DNA of 12,122 nt, taken from contig CAYLIK010000094.1 in NCBI GenBank assembly GCA_964383565.1, forward strand, positions 1 to 12,122. Direction: 5' to 3'. Positions 1-6,178 of this stretch are shown here, in pieces; position 1 is the first letter of the stretch; every line of letters begins with the position of its first letter. Made by a program: the position numbers and the translations under genes. The notes below the pieces were generated by a model that saw only the letters and a program-made list of their open reading frames with translations, was not told the origin of the DNA and searched no databases. The DNA comes from CANJQJ01 sp964383565. GTDB lineage: Bacteria > Pseudomonadota > Alphaproteobacteria > Sphingomonadales > Sphingomonadaceae.

Positions 1-178
1 GTGCCGATGACCGATGCGGCGGCCAAAGGACCAGCGGCGATCCTGATCGGGCCGGCGGGCTGCTCGCCATAAGTGAACAGCGGGAGGGCCAAGCCAATAT
101 GATAGTCAGGATGATCTTTGCGCCCAATGGAAGGCCGCAGACGCCGCTAGAGATGCGGCAAACTGGGCGCTTGCTTCC
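1..178. other. Left-edge segment with no confident gene
   Basis: I can assign no complete gene here. On the plus strand, frame 1 is open from the window edge to a TAA at 70-72 (ending ...ILIGPAGCSP) and could be the tail of an incoming gene. On the minus strand, a frame open from about 146 to the window edge reads like membrane-protein sequence (for example GLALPLFTYGEQPAGPIRIA), but it has no ATG or GTG start, only a TTG at 92-90. The two readings exclude each other as ordinary genes, and one is probably a shadow. The frame of the downstream hypothetical gene is also open from 77 (see that entry). Confidence 0.3.
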
Positions 179-766
179 ATGGTCATTGGCGGACTCGGTC
201 TCGTAGGATTGTTTTGGACTTGGAAAGAAACGAGAAGAACGGCCAACGCGGCCTTCCATGCCGTTGAAGAAACGCGCGAGGCAAATCGCATCGCCCGTGA
301 CACTGCACAACGCCAGCTGCGCGCCTACGTCAATGTCACTAGAGTTGGGATGTTGCCGTTCGAGGCCGGGAAAGTGCCGGCGTTTCTCGTTGAGATGTTG
401 AATACAGGCCAAACGCCCGCCAAACATCTGATGCTCGTAAGCCAGCCGTTTCCAAGGGCGGCCACCCAAAAGAGGGCATACATTCGCTTCAAGAGACTTA
501 CCGGAGAGGGGTCGCGATTGGTCCTCGCGCCCAATAAGCCATGGCCGCATTTTAATCCCATGCTGTCGCCTTTGAACGAGGAGCAAGTCACCAACTTTGC
601 CAGCGGCGTGTTCAAGATGTGCTTCGCCGGGGTAATCTCTTACCGGGATATCTTTGGCAAACGGCACTTGACCACGTTCAAAGCCGAGTACGATCCCAAA
701 ACCGCGACCGTCGAAGATGGTATTGTAAACTTTAGCGTCTGTAAGGACGGAAATTACAGCAATTAG
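179..766 (+). CDS. Hypothetical membrane-anchored protein, possibly 5'-truncated
   Basis: Function unknown. The 195-residue product begins with a hydrophobic segment (about residues 1-14, MVIGGLGLVGLFWTW). A charged, Ala/Arg/Glu-rich stretch that is probably a helix or coiled coil follows (about 15-48), and then a soluble domain. NTGQTP near residue 76 and FAGVISYRDIFGKRHLTTF near 148-166 match, from memory, a loose group of short membrane-anchored proteins common on alphaproteobacterial islands and prophages. The ATG at 179 is the first usable start after a TGA at 74-76, but it has no good ribosome binding site. The in-frame codons upstream (122-178) still read as plausible protein, AQWKAADAARDAANWALAS, so the original N-terminus may have been lost by frameshift or start-codon mutation. 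Base composition and codon use (AGA, ATA, AAA) are more AT-rich than in neighbouring genes, which suggests transfer. Coding status is likely; function and start are uncertain. Confidence 0.65.
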   Translation: MVIGGLGLVGLFWTWKETRRTANAAFHAVEETREANRIARDTAQRQLRAYVNVTRVGMLPFEAGKVPAFLVEMLNTGQTPAKHLMLVSQPFPRAATQKRAYIRFKRLTGEGSRLVLAPNKPWPHFNPMLSPLNEEQVTNFASGVFKMCFAGVISYRDIFGKRHLTTFKAEYDPKTATVEDGIVNFSVCKDGNYSN

Positions 767-793
767 CGCTGCAAAAATCTGTAACAAAGCCTT

Positions 794-809
794 CGCTCCT
801 TATGGAGCG
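794..809 (+). terminator. Small hairpin after the hypothetical gene
   Basis: A perfect 6-bp stem (CGCTCC / GGAGCG) with a TTAT loop lies 28 bp after the stop of the hypothetical gene. No T-run follows, so it is only a weak candidate for transcription termination or mRNA 3'-end protection. Confidence 0.25.
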
Positions 810-868
810 GAATCACGATCTTACGCGCGGCTAAAGTGCCTTGGTGCGTTCGAAGCGCTATGCAGGTT

Positions 869-898
869 TTGAACATGAAAGCTGTTAATTGTCGTAAA
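869..898 (+). promoter_or_regulatory. Possible sigma-70-type promoter of the MAPEG gene
   Basis: TTGAAC at 869-874 resembles a -35 element, and an AT-rich stretch around 892-900 (CGTAAACT) lies about 17-20 bp downstream where a -10 would sit. The match is partial, the -10 is poor, and no start site is known. It is placed mainly because the MAPEG gene needs a promoter between 767 and 916. Confidence 0.25.
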
Positions 899-916
899 CT
901 AGGGGAGGATGCCGAC

Positions 917-1312
917 ATGACCACCGAACTCACCGTGCTCGCCTGGGGGTGCCTGTTGGCGCTCGTTCACATCTTTGCGGCGGGGCAGGCGCGGACGCGG
1001 CAATATGGCGCGAAGTGGAACATGGGCGCGCGCGATGAAGCGGTGCCGGAGCCTTCGCCGGTGGTCGGCCGGCTGTCGCGGGCGCAGGCGAATTTCTTCG
1101 AGACTTTTCCGATCGTGGTCGCGGTGATCGCGATCCTTGCGATTTCGGGGCGGGCGAATGGGACGAGTGCGCTTGGGGCCTGGATCTGGCTGGGCGGGCG
1201 GGTGGTCTATCTGCCGCTCTATGCGTTCGGGGTGCCGGTGGTGCGGTCGCTGGTGTTTACGGTGAGTTTTATCGGGCTTGCGATGATGCTGTGGGTGGCG
1301 TTTACGGGGTAG
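917..1312 (+). CDS. MAPEG family membrane protein
   Basis: This is a 131-residue inner-membrane protein of the MAPEG superfamily (membrane-associated proteins in eicosanoid and glutathione metabolism). The family size and layout fit: about four hydrophobic helices, at residues 5-24, 62-78, 86-104 and 108-129, with an N-terminal loop rich in charged residues. The hallmark segment is GRLSRAQANFFETFPIVVAV (about 51-70), containing the R-x-x-x-N-x-x-E pattern seen in MAPEG helix 2. The segment RVVYLPLYAFGVPVVRSLVF near 93-112 is also typical. I chose the ATG at 917 because AGGGGAGG (901-908) lies 8 bp upstream and because the protein then begins directly with its first helix; an upstream ATG at 836 would add an unlikely extension. 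Bacterial members are often uncharacterised and a glutathione-linked activity cannot be inferred from sequence alone. It stands alone, convergent with the receptor gene. Confidence 0.88.
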   Translation: MTTELTVLAWGCLLALVHIFAAGQARTRQYGAKWNMGARDEAVPEPSPVVGRLSRAQANFFETFPIVVAVIAILAISGRANGTSALGAWIWLGGRVVYLPLYAFGVPVVRSLVFTVSFIGLAMMLWVAFTG

Positions 1313-1405
1313 GGTTGGCTGCCGTTGAAAGGTTCCCCAGAGCAAGCTGGGGTCCAGTTCGACCAACGGGCCTTGACCTCAGCTTGCGCGTAACCTTTGC
1401 GTAAG

Positions 1406-1458
1406 CGTTTTGGGAACACAAGAAAAGGAAATGCACTCCGGCGAAGGCCGGAGTGCAG
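1406..1458 (+). repeat. REP-like repeat, copy A
   Basis: The core (1432-1457) is a 10-bp perfect stem, TGCACTCCGG / CCGGAGTGCA, with loop CGAAGG. The 29 bp to its left (1406-1434, starting CGTTTTGGGAA) match the reverse complement of 3821-3850, next to copy D, at roughly 24 of 30 positions with one gap. The repeat unit is therefore longer than the palindrome. It lies downstream of the TonB receptor and is inverted relative to copy D. Confidence 0.75.
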
Positions 1459-1497
1459 GCGGATTTGTCCCGTATTTCACGTCAGACGCCTCACTCC

Positions 1498-1523
1498 TGA
1501 ACTCCGGCCTTCGCCGGGGTACA
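1498..1523 (-). repeat. REP-like repeat, copy B
   Basis: The core is ACTCCGG-CCTTCG-CCGGGGT (1501-1520), in the orientation opposite to copy A. One arm position has changed from A to G, leaving a G-T wobble in RNA. With copy A it forms an inverted pair separated by about 40 bp. Confidence 0.65.
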
Positions 1524-1574
1524 TGCTTATGCAAAGGTCCCGCCAAGCTGGGGAACATGCCTGTTGGAACCAAA

Positions 1575-3635
1575 TCAGAATCTGTAGCTGACGGTGCCCA
1601 TCACATTGCGCGGCGCGGCCATGAAGCAATCGCCGCGCGCCAGGCAGGAGGCGTAAAACTTCTTGTTCAGCAGGTTGGTCGCGTTGACGGCGAAGCGCCA
1701 GTTCTGCCAGTTGATCTCCGCCAGCGCATCGACCGTGGTGCGCGACGGCGTGACGATGGACCAAACCGAGCTGGTCGAGACGCTCTTACCGTTATGGACG
1801 ACGCCCGCGCCGAGGCGCAGCTGCGCGCCATCGGCGACGCCGAAGGTCTTGGTTGACCAGACCGACGCCGTGTGGCGCGGCATGTAATCCAGGTCGGTGT
1901 TCACCTCGGATTTGAGCTTGCTGTAGCCATAGTTGAGCAGCAGCTCGAAATTTTCGGGCAGGGTGTGGCTGGCCTCGAATTCGATGCCCTTGGTGTTCAG
2001 TTTGCCTGACTGGGCCGTGCCGCCGCCGGCGAGATAGAGGACGCGGTTCGCTTCCTTGATCTTGAAGGCCGTGACCGTGACGAGCGTGTTGCGCGCGGGC
2101 TGCCATTTGACGCCCGCCTCATATTGCGTGCCGGTCTGGGGTTTGTAGGGCGCGCCGAAGGTGCCGTCGCCATTGTCGATGACGCCGGCGATCGGCAGGA
2201 AGCTCTCGGTATAGCTGAAGAAGGGCGAGACGCCCGCGCCGATCTCGCCGATGATGCCGGCGCGGAAGGTGGTGGCGTTGTCCTTTTGCCCGGAAGATCC
2301 TGTCACACGATCGCGGCGGGCGCCGACGACGACCGAGACGCGGTCGAAGAAGCGGATCTGATCCTGCACATAAACGCCAAGCTGCTTCTGCGATTCATAG
2401 GAGAAGGGGCCGGTGCTTGGATCGTAGGTGAGCAGCGCGTCGTAATCGATGTCGTAGAGGTCGACCACCTCGACACCAAAGGCATAGCGCTTGCCGACCT
2501 TGTTCCAGCTGTAATCGACGCCGACGAGTAGGCTGTGCTCGATATTGGCGCCGGTGTTGAACTTGAACTGGACGTTGTTGTCGGTCGAGAAGACGTTCAT
2601 CTTCGCGTTGCTGGCGTCGGCGTAGAGGCCGATGGTGCGGCCATCAGTGCCATAGACCGAGAAGGGGTTGGTGGGGTTGCTGTAGCTGTCGGCGTAGTGG
2701 GTGAAATAATCGAGATCGCTGTCGATATAGCGCGCCTTCAGGCTGACGCGGATGTTGTCGGAGAATTTGTGGGTGATGGAGCCGCCGCCCTGGAGCGAGC
2801 GGCCCGCATAGCGATCCCAGCCCGGTTTGCCGACGAAGGTGTAGCGATCGAGCCGTCCGGCGGGATAATCGGGGTTCGGGCGGAAGGTGCCGACGATCGG
2901 CAGGAATTGCGAGGTCGAGCCGGTGTCGTCCTCCTGATAGAGGCCGGTCAGCACGACATCGGTGTCGGGCGTCGGCTGCCAGCGGATCGACGGGGCGAAC
3001 AGCACCCGATCGTCGGGGACATGCTTCACGAACGTCTCGGCGTCGCGGACGCGGGCGACCGCGCGGATCGCCAGCGTGTCGGACAGCGCGACGTTGACGT
3101 CGCCCAGCGCTTCCTTGCGGTCATAGCTGCCATAGACGAGGCTGAGTTCGCCGCCGGTCGTGAATTCCGGGGTCTTGGTGACGAGGTTGACGAGGCCGCC
3201 GATCGAGCCCTGGCCGAACAGCACTGACGCCGGGCCGCGCACGATCTCCACGCGGGAGAAATTGTACGGGTCCGAGGTGATGCTGGCATAATAGGAGAAG
3301 ATGTCGCGCATGCCGTCGCGGAACTGGAGCGCGCTCAGCCCGCGGACATTGAAACCGTCGATGCGGGTGTCGCGGCCATAGGGATTGGTCAGGACGCCGG
3401 CGGCATATTTCACCGTGTCGCTGATGCTGATCGCGCCCTGCGAGAGATACTGCTCCGAGGTGATGATGGTGATCGGCTGGGGCAGCTCGATAAGCGGGGT
3501 CTCCGTCTTCGTGCCGGCGATCGCGGCCTGCACGATGATGTCGTCAGCGGAGGCGATCTGTTCCTGGGCTTGGGCGGCGGCGGCGAGGCTGGTCAGGACG
3601 GTTCCTGCGAGCAGGAGCTTGGCGAAATGCGACAT
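1575..3635 (-). CDS. TonB-dependent siderophore receptor
   Basis: This is a 686-residue outer-membrane receptor that probably imports a ferric siderophore using TonB-ExbBD energy. It shows a signal peptide (residues 1-23, cleavage likely after AQA), a TonB box-like DDIIVQA (31-37), and a plug domain (about 45-155) with RIDGFNVRGL (91-100) and VEIVRGPASVLFGQGSIGG (129-147). A 22-strand-type barrel follows, ending in the outer-membrane signature SYRF. Two cysteines near the end (C664 and C670, in ASCLARGDCF) recall the C-terminal cysteine pair of FhuA/ferrichrome-type receptors, so a hydroxamate siderophore is my best guess; the ligand is unproven. The ATG at 3635 is chosen because the signal peptide starts there; upstream in-frame codons run into the repeat DNA and are not protein-like. 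The ribosome binding site is weak (AAGAAAG). A Fur-like box lies 54 bp upstream. No siderophore biosynthesis or ABC transport gene is nearby. Confidence 0.93.
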   Translation of the reverse strand: MSHFAKLLLAGTVLTSLAAAAQAQEQIASADDIIVQAAIAGTKTETPLIELPQPITIITSEQYLSQGAISISDTVKYAAGVLTNPYGRDTRIDGFNVRGLSALQFRDGMRDIFSYYASITSDPYNFSRVEIVRGPASVLFGQGSIGGLVNLVTKTPEFTTGGELSLVYGSYDRKEALGDVNVALSDTLAIRAVARVRDAETFVKHVPDDRVLFAPSIRWQPTPDTDVVLTGLYQEDDTGSTSQFLPIVGTFRPNPDYPAGRLDRYTFVGKPGWDRYAGRSLQGGGSITHKFSDNIRVSLKARYIDSDLDYFTHYADSYSNPTNPFSVYGTDGRTIGLYADASNAKMNVFSTDNNVQFKFNTGANIEHSLLVGVDYSWNKVGKRYAFGVEVVDLYDIDYDALLTYDPSTGPFSYESQKQLGVYVQDQIRFFDRVSVVVGARRDRVTGSSGQKDNATTFRAGIIGEIGAGVSPFFSYTESFLPIAGVIDNGDGTFGAPYKPQTGTQYEAGVKWQPARNTLVTVTAFKIKEANRVLYLAGGGTAQSGKLNTKGIEFEASHTLPENFELLLNYGYSKLKSEVNTDLDYMPRHTASVWSTKTFGVADGAQLRLGAGVVHNGKSVSTSSVWSIVTPSRTTVDALAEINWQNWRFAVNATNLLNKKFYASCLARGDCFMAAPRNVMGTVSYRF

Positions 3636-3688
3636 GAGCACTTTCTTCGAAGTGGATGATGGCGCGCCCGTAACGCGTCTATAATGAT

Positions 3689-3707
3689 AATGCAAACGAT
3701 TCGCATT
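3689..3707 (-). promoter_or_regulatory. Fur-like box upstream of the TonB receptor
   Basis: The 19-bp imperfect palindrome AATGCAAACGATTCGCATT has arms matching at 7 of 9 positions, with perfect AATGC/GCATT ends. It resembles the iron boxes of alphaproteobacteria and the general Fur consensus. It sits in the only AT-rich stretch before the receptor gene, next to TATAGA-like -10 sequence at about 3678-3683 on the minus strand, where a bound repressor would block transcription under iron-replete conditions. Regulation by Fur, rather than by a related regulator, is inferred. Confidence 0.65.
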
Positions 3708-3727
3708 AAAGATAAAGGGCAATGTAC

Positions 3728-3754
3728 GTACTCCGGCGAAGGCCGGAGTCCAGG
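3728..3754 (+). repeat. REP-like repeat, copy C
   Basis: The core ACTCCGG-CGAAGG-CCGGAGT (3730-3749) has perfect 7-bp arms and is followed by CCAGG. The 27 bp are an exact inverted copy of 3796-3822 (copy D), with 41 bp between them. Confidence 0.8.
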
Positions 3755-3795
3755 AATGGAGCGTCAGAGGTGAAGCATGGTCCAATCGGACTCTA

Positions 3796-3850
3796 CCTGG
3801 ACTCCGGCCTTCGCCGGAGTACATCTCCTTTTTCGCGTCTTCCCAAAACG
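3796..3850 (-). repeat. REP-like repeat, copy D
   Basis: The first 27 bp (3796-3822) are the exact inverse of copy C. The next 28 bp (3823-3850) match, in inverse orientation, the left flank of copy A near 1406, including CGTTTTGGGA at 3841-3850. It ends six bases before the stop codon of the M48 peptidase gene, so it may also form that gene's 3' hairpin. Confidence 0.8.
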
Positions 3851-3856
3851 GGCTAA

Positions 3857-4900
3857 CTAGCGGCTTGGCTTGCCGCGCGATTTCGGGGTGCCGCACATCG
3901 CCTTGACCGCAGTCCAGTCCGCCGCGCTCATTGATGGGCGGGCGTTGGCGATGCGGGCGTCGGCGTCGCGGAACTTGTTGCGGCGCGCGACTGACACGGG
4001 ATGGCTGGAAAGCCATGAGAAGGCCGTGTCGATCGTCTTGTTGCCGGTCGCCTCGCCCTTGCTCATGCGGGCGAAGAATTCGGCGGTCGGGCGGGTCGAG
4101 ATGTGGTTGGCGGCGAGCGCCCGGATTGCATAGCTGTCGGCCTGGCTCTCGGCCGAGCGGCTGTAGCGGGCGTCGAGCAGGGCCTGCGCATATTGGACGC
4201 CCTTGTTGCTGCCGCCCAGCACCAGCCCGAGCCCGAACTGACGGATCAAGCCGGCCATGACGTGGCGATGCTCGACATGGCCGATCTCATGGGCGAGCAC
4301 GCCGGCGATCTCGTCGGGGGATCTGGCCTGTTTCAGGATGCCGTTGAACAGGGCGATCTGGCCGCCGGGGAGCGCCACGGCGTTGGGGATCGGGATGTCG
4401 ACGATGCGGATGCGCATCGTGCGCTTGCCGAGGGAAAGCTCGCTGCCGAGCCGGTCGAGCACCCGCTGGCCTTCGGGGGTGGTGCAGGTGCGGCCGCCGA
4501 GATCGCCGACCATCGCATCGCCGAACGCCTGCTCCCAGCGTTCCGGGACAAGCGGGGCAATGACGTCGGGCGCACGGTAGAGGCCGAAGATGACGAGCGC
4601 GGAGACGGCGACGCCGGCGATGACCGTGGGGATCAGGCCGATGCGGTCGATCAGGCGGCCGTAGCGCTGGCTGGTGGGGAGGGCTGCGGTCCAGTCCGGG
4701 GGGAGTGGGTGGTCGAAGCCGAGCCGCCAGCCATGGTTGTTCTTGAGGCCGAAGACGTCCTTGCCACCCTCGCCCCGGCGGATCAGGTCGGCGATGGGGA
4801 CGTTGTCATGGCCCTCGATGACCAGCCGGTCCCCCTCGCGGCGGACCTGAACGATGTGGCGGGTGGCGATGACGCCGTCGTAGAGCCAGGCTTCGATCAT
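3857..4900 (-). CDS. M48 family zinc metallopeptidase
   Basis: This is a 347-residue membrane-associated metalloprotease. Residues 1-80 form a small N-terminal domain that starts IEAWLYDGV and contains a WRLGF motif, as in some BepA/Ste24-like bacterial M48 proteins. A single hydrophobic segment (about 88-108) anchors it. The catalytic domain follows: LAHEIGHVEHRH carries the HExxH zinc site (H204, E205, H208), and ESQAD supplies the third ligand and partner acid (E251, D255). PNAVALPGGQIALFNGIL (172-189) is the conserved strand-helix before the active site, and SSHPVSVARR is the typical M48 motif after it. All catalytic residues are intact, so an active enzyme is expected; cleavage of misfolded or surplus membrane proteins is inferred from the family. 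It lies 58 bp downstream of the DUF898 gene on the same strand and is probably co-transcribed with it. Its ribosome binding site (GGGAGGGGG) lies in a hairpin, a possible translation control. Confidence 0.92.
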   Translation of the reverse strand: MIEAWLYDGVIATRHIVQVRREGDRLVIEGHDNVPIADLIRRGEGGKDVFGLKNNHGWRLGFDHPLPPDWTAALPTSQRYGRLIDRIGLIPTVIAGVAVSALVIFGLYRAPDVIAPLVPERWEQAFGDAMVGDLGGRTCTTPEGQRVLDRLGSELSLGKRTMRIRIVDIPIPNAVALPGGQIALFNGILKQARSPDEIAGVLAHEIGHVEHRHVMAGLIRQFGLGLVLGGSNKGVQYAQALLDARYSRSAESQADSYAIRALAANHISTRPTAEFFARMSKGEATGNKTIDTAFSWLSSHPVSVARRNKFRDADARIANARPSMSAADWTAVKAMCGTPKSRGKPSR

Positions 4901-4909
4901 CTTTGTTCC

Positions 4910-4929
4910 CCCTCCCGTTCAAGGGAGGG
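4910..4929 (-). promoter_or_regulatory. Hairpin overlapping the M48 ribosome binding site
   Basis: On the transcribed strand, CCCTCCC-TTGAAC-GGGAGGG forms a perfect 7-bp GC stem with a 6-nt loop. The right arm runs into GGAACAAAG and then the ATG at 4900, so it contains most of the purine-rich ribosome binding site. Folding would hide that site. Alternatively it is another short dispersed palindrome or a weak attenuator between the two genes. Confidence 0.5.
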
Positions 4930-4958
4930 AGAATTAAGGTTTAAGCAAAAATCCATCG

Positions 4959-6032
4959 TTAGATCGCGCCGACGTCGAAGGCGTCGAGCAGGCCTTCGCC
5001 CTGCTTCAGCTCGGGCGTGGTCGATTGGGTGAGAGCCGCGAAATCGATCTCGCCGCCGGCTTCGAGATGGGTGATGAGGAATTTCCAAGTGCGGTAGCCG
5101 AGAAAAGCATAGCCGATGCCGAGCGTGACGATCACCAGCAGGATATTGCCGACGATCAGCTTGCACCAGTCCCAGGTGCTGGCGTTGAACTCGAAATCGA
5201 TGCTGGTGAGCGAGAGGTGGCCGACCGCCTCGCGGAAATATTTGGCGTAGAAGGCCAGCGCGATCGCGCCGATCGCGAGATAGGCGGCAATGACGCCGAG
5301 CACGACGAACACGCCCGCACTTGCGGCTGCCCGGGGGCTGGCCTGCCCGCTCGAAATCGCCATTCCGACCGCGCCGATCGCGGCGACGCAGCCAACGATC
5401 GGGAGCAGGTAGAAAAGCAGGAAGCGCCCCATCAGCGGGCCGGGGCGCACATCGGATTCGAAATGATGCGGGCCGAAGCTCATCGCGCGCCAGCGTTCGT
5501 TCCAGAGTTCGCACATCGACCACGGGATCATCAGACCCGCCGCCGCCATGCCGATCGCCGGTTTCCAGATGGCCGACCAGCCATAGGCAAAGCCCGGATC
5601 GGCGCTGCCGCCCCGGATGCCGTGCCAGTAGGTGCGGCTGAGCCGGTAGCGGAGCGCCCGGAATTGCGCGAGACCGAAGATGAAGAGCAGGAACAGGTAC
5701 AGCGCCGGAACCAGAATGCCGACGATCATGAAATGGCCGCGCATCACCAGCGCCTGGATGCCGAAGTTGAGGATGAAGAGCGGCGTCAGGATCAGCACCG
5801 CCGCAATGATGAACCCGATGAACAGCTCCATGCCGGTGCCGGTCCATTCAAGCGTGTCGTCAATAAAACGGGTGCGGCTCCAGAGATAGCGGCGCTCGCG
5901 GGTCTTGGCCCAGAAACGGTAGATGCCGAGCGTGACGATCGTCAGCAAAAGATTGGTCAGCGCGATCGGCGCAAATTCCTTCCAGTTTCCCTGAAAGCCG
6001 AACGCGGTGACCTGTTCGCCCGGATCGCTCAT
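4959..6032 (-). CDS. DUF898 (YjgN-type) polytopic inner-membrane protein
   Basis: This is a 357-residue protein of the DUF898/YjgN family, whose biochemical function is not known. The family pattern is clear: an N-terminal FGFQGNWKEF motif, then LLTIVTLGIYRFWAKTRER (29-47) at the first membrane crossing, and RYRLSRTYWHGIRGG near 127-141, which is the most recognisable DUF898 segment. The second half repeats the opening: IVGNILLVIVTLGIGYAF is followed by TWKF, which suggests an internal duplication. I count about seven or eight hydrophobic segments. The ATG at 6032 is chosen because GGGGGA lies 8 bp upstream and the protein begins MSDPGEQ; an in-frame start at 6068 would add 12 unlikely residues. 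It precedes the M48 peptidase gene on the same strand, so the two probably act in one membrane process. Confidence 0.88.
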   Translation of the reverse strand: MSDPGEQVTAFGFQGNWKEFAPIALTNLLLTIVTLGIYRFWAKTRERRYLWSRTRFIDDTLEWTGTGMELFIGFIIAAVLILTPLFILNFGIQALVMRGHFMIVGILVPALYLFLLFIFGLAQFRALRYRLSRTYWHGIRGGSADPGFAYGWSAIWKPAIGMAAAGLMIPWSMCELWNERWRAMSFGPHHFESDVRPGPLMGRFLLFYLLPIVGCVAAIGAVGMAISSGQASPRAAASAGVFVVLGVIAAYLAIGAIALAFYAKYFREAVGHLSLTSIDFEFNASTWDWCKLIVGNILLVIVTLGIGYAFLGYRTWKFLITHLEAGGEIDFAALTQSTTPELKQGEGLLDAFDVGAI

Positions 6033-6178
6033 CGTGCATCCCCCGATATTCCCGGCCGCAGGCCACACGTTATGGGGCGGGCTGTCAATGGCGGATGATG
6101 CTTAACGATCGCGCGGCTTGACTTGGAGTGCCGGGCTGCCACATGGCTCCGGTCCTCAAAAATCGTAGCAGAAACGCC
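6033..6178. promoter_or_regulatory. Divergent promoter region of DUF898 gene and thrS
   Basis: These 146 bp lie between two divergently transcribed genes and must hold both promoters. For thrS, TTGACT at 6118-6123 is a good -35 candidate, but the -10 about 17 bp on (ACATGG) is poor. For the DUF898 gene, a perfect TTGACA on the minus strand (6088-6083) is present, again without a clear -10. No T-box, leader peptide or strong hairpin is evident before thrS. Confidence 0.4.

Larger units (their letters stand above)
1313..1574. repeat. Nested palindromic repeats between convergent genes
   Basis: This gene-free stretch separates the ends of the MAPEG (+) and receptor (-) genes. It has an outer imperfect inverted pair: CCCCAG-AGCAAG-CTGGGG (1335-1352) with AGGTT before it, and a related copy in reverse near 1543-1567 (AGGTCCC...CTGGGGAACA). 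Inside is an inner inverted pair with the core ACTCCGG-CGAAGG-CCGGAGT, at 1432-1457 and in reverse at 1501-1520. All can fold in RNA from either strand. The likely role is bidirectional transcription termination or 3'-end stabilisation. The sequence type resembles dispersed palindromic (REP-like) repeats of sphingomonad genomes. Confidence 0.7.

Noticed and set aside
1335..1352. Classic intrinsic terminator for the MAPEG gene
   Set aside because: The hairpin is good but no T-run follows, and it belongs to a repeat pair, so I list it as part of the repeat region instead.
1397..1856. Small plus-strand open frames across the palindromes and the receptor end
   Set aside because: They translate repeat DNA and then antisense receptor sequence, with no ribosome binding site or conserved motif.
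1432..3822. CRISPR array from the four similar palindromes
   Set aside because: The copies are in mixed orientation, unevenly spaced and flank a gene. There are no regular spacers or cas genes.
3636..4016. N-terminal extension of the TonB receptor by 127 residues
   Set aside because: The extension translates the palindromic repeats and part of the M48 gene in antisense. A proper signal peptide starts at 3635.
4103..5032. Long plus-strand open frame (309 codons) opposite the M48 gene
   Set aside because: It is an antisense shadow in GC-rich DNA: low-complexity Ala/Gly/Asp-rich, no recognisable motif, and the opposite strand encodes an intact M48 peptidase.
5025..6098. Long plus-strand open frame (357 codons) opposite the DUF898 gene
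   Set aside because: Its product is rich in Asp, Glu, Arg and Ala without motifs. The opposite frame has clear DUF898 motifs and a ribosome binding site.
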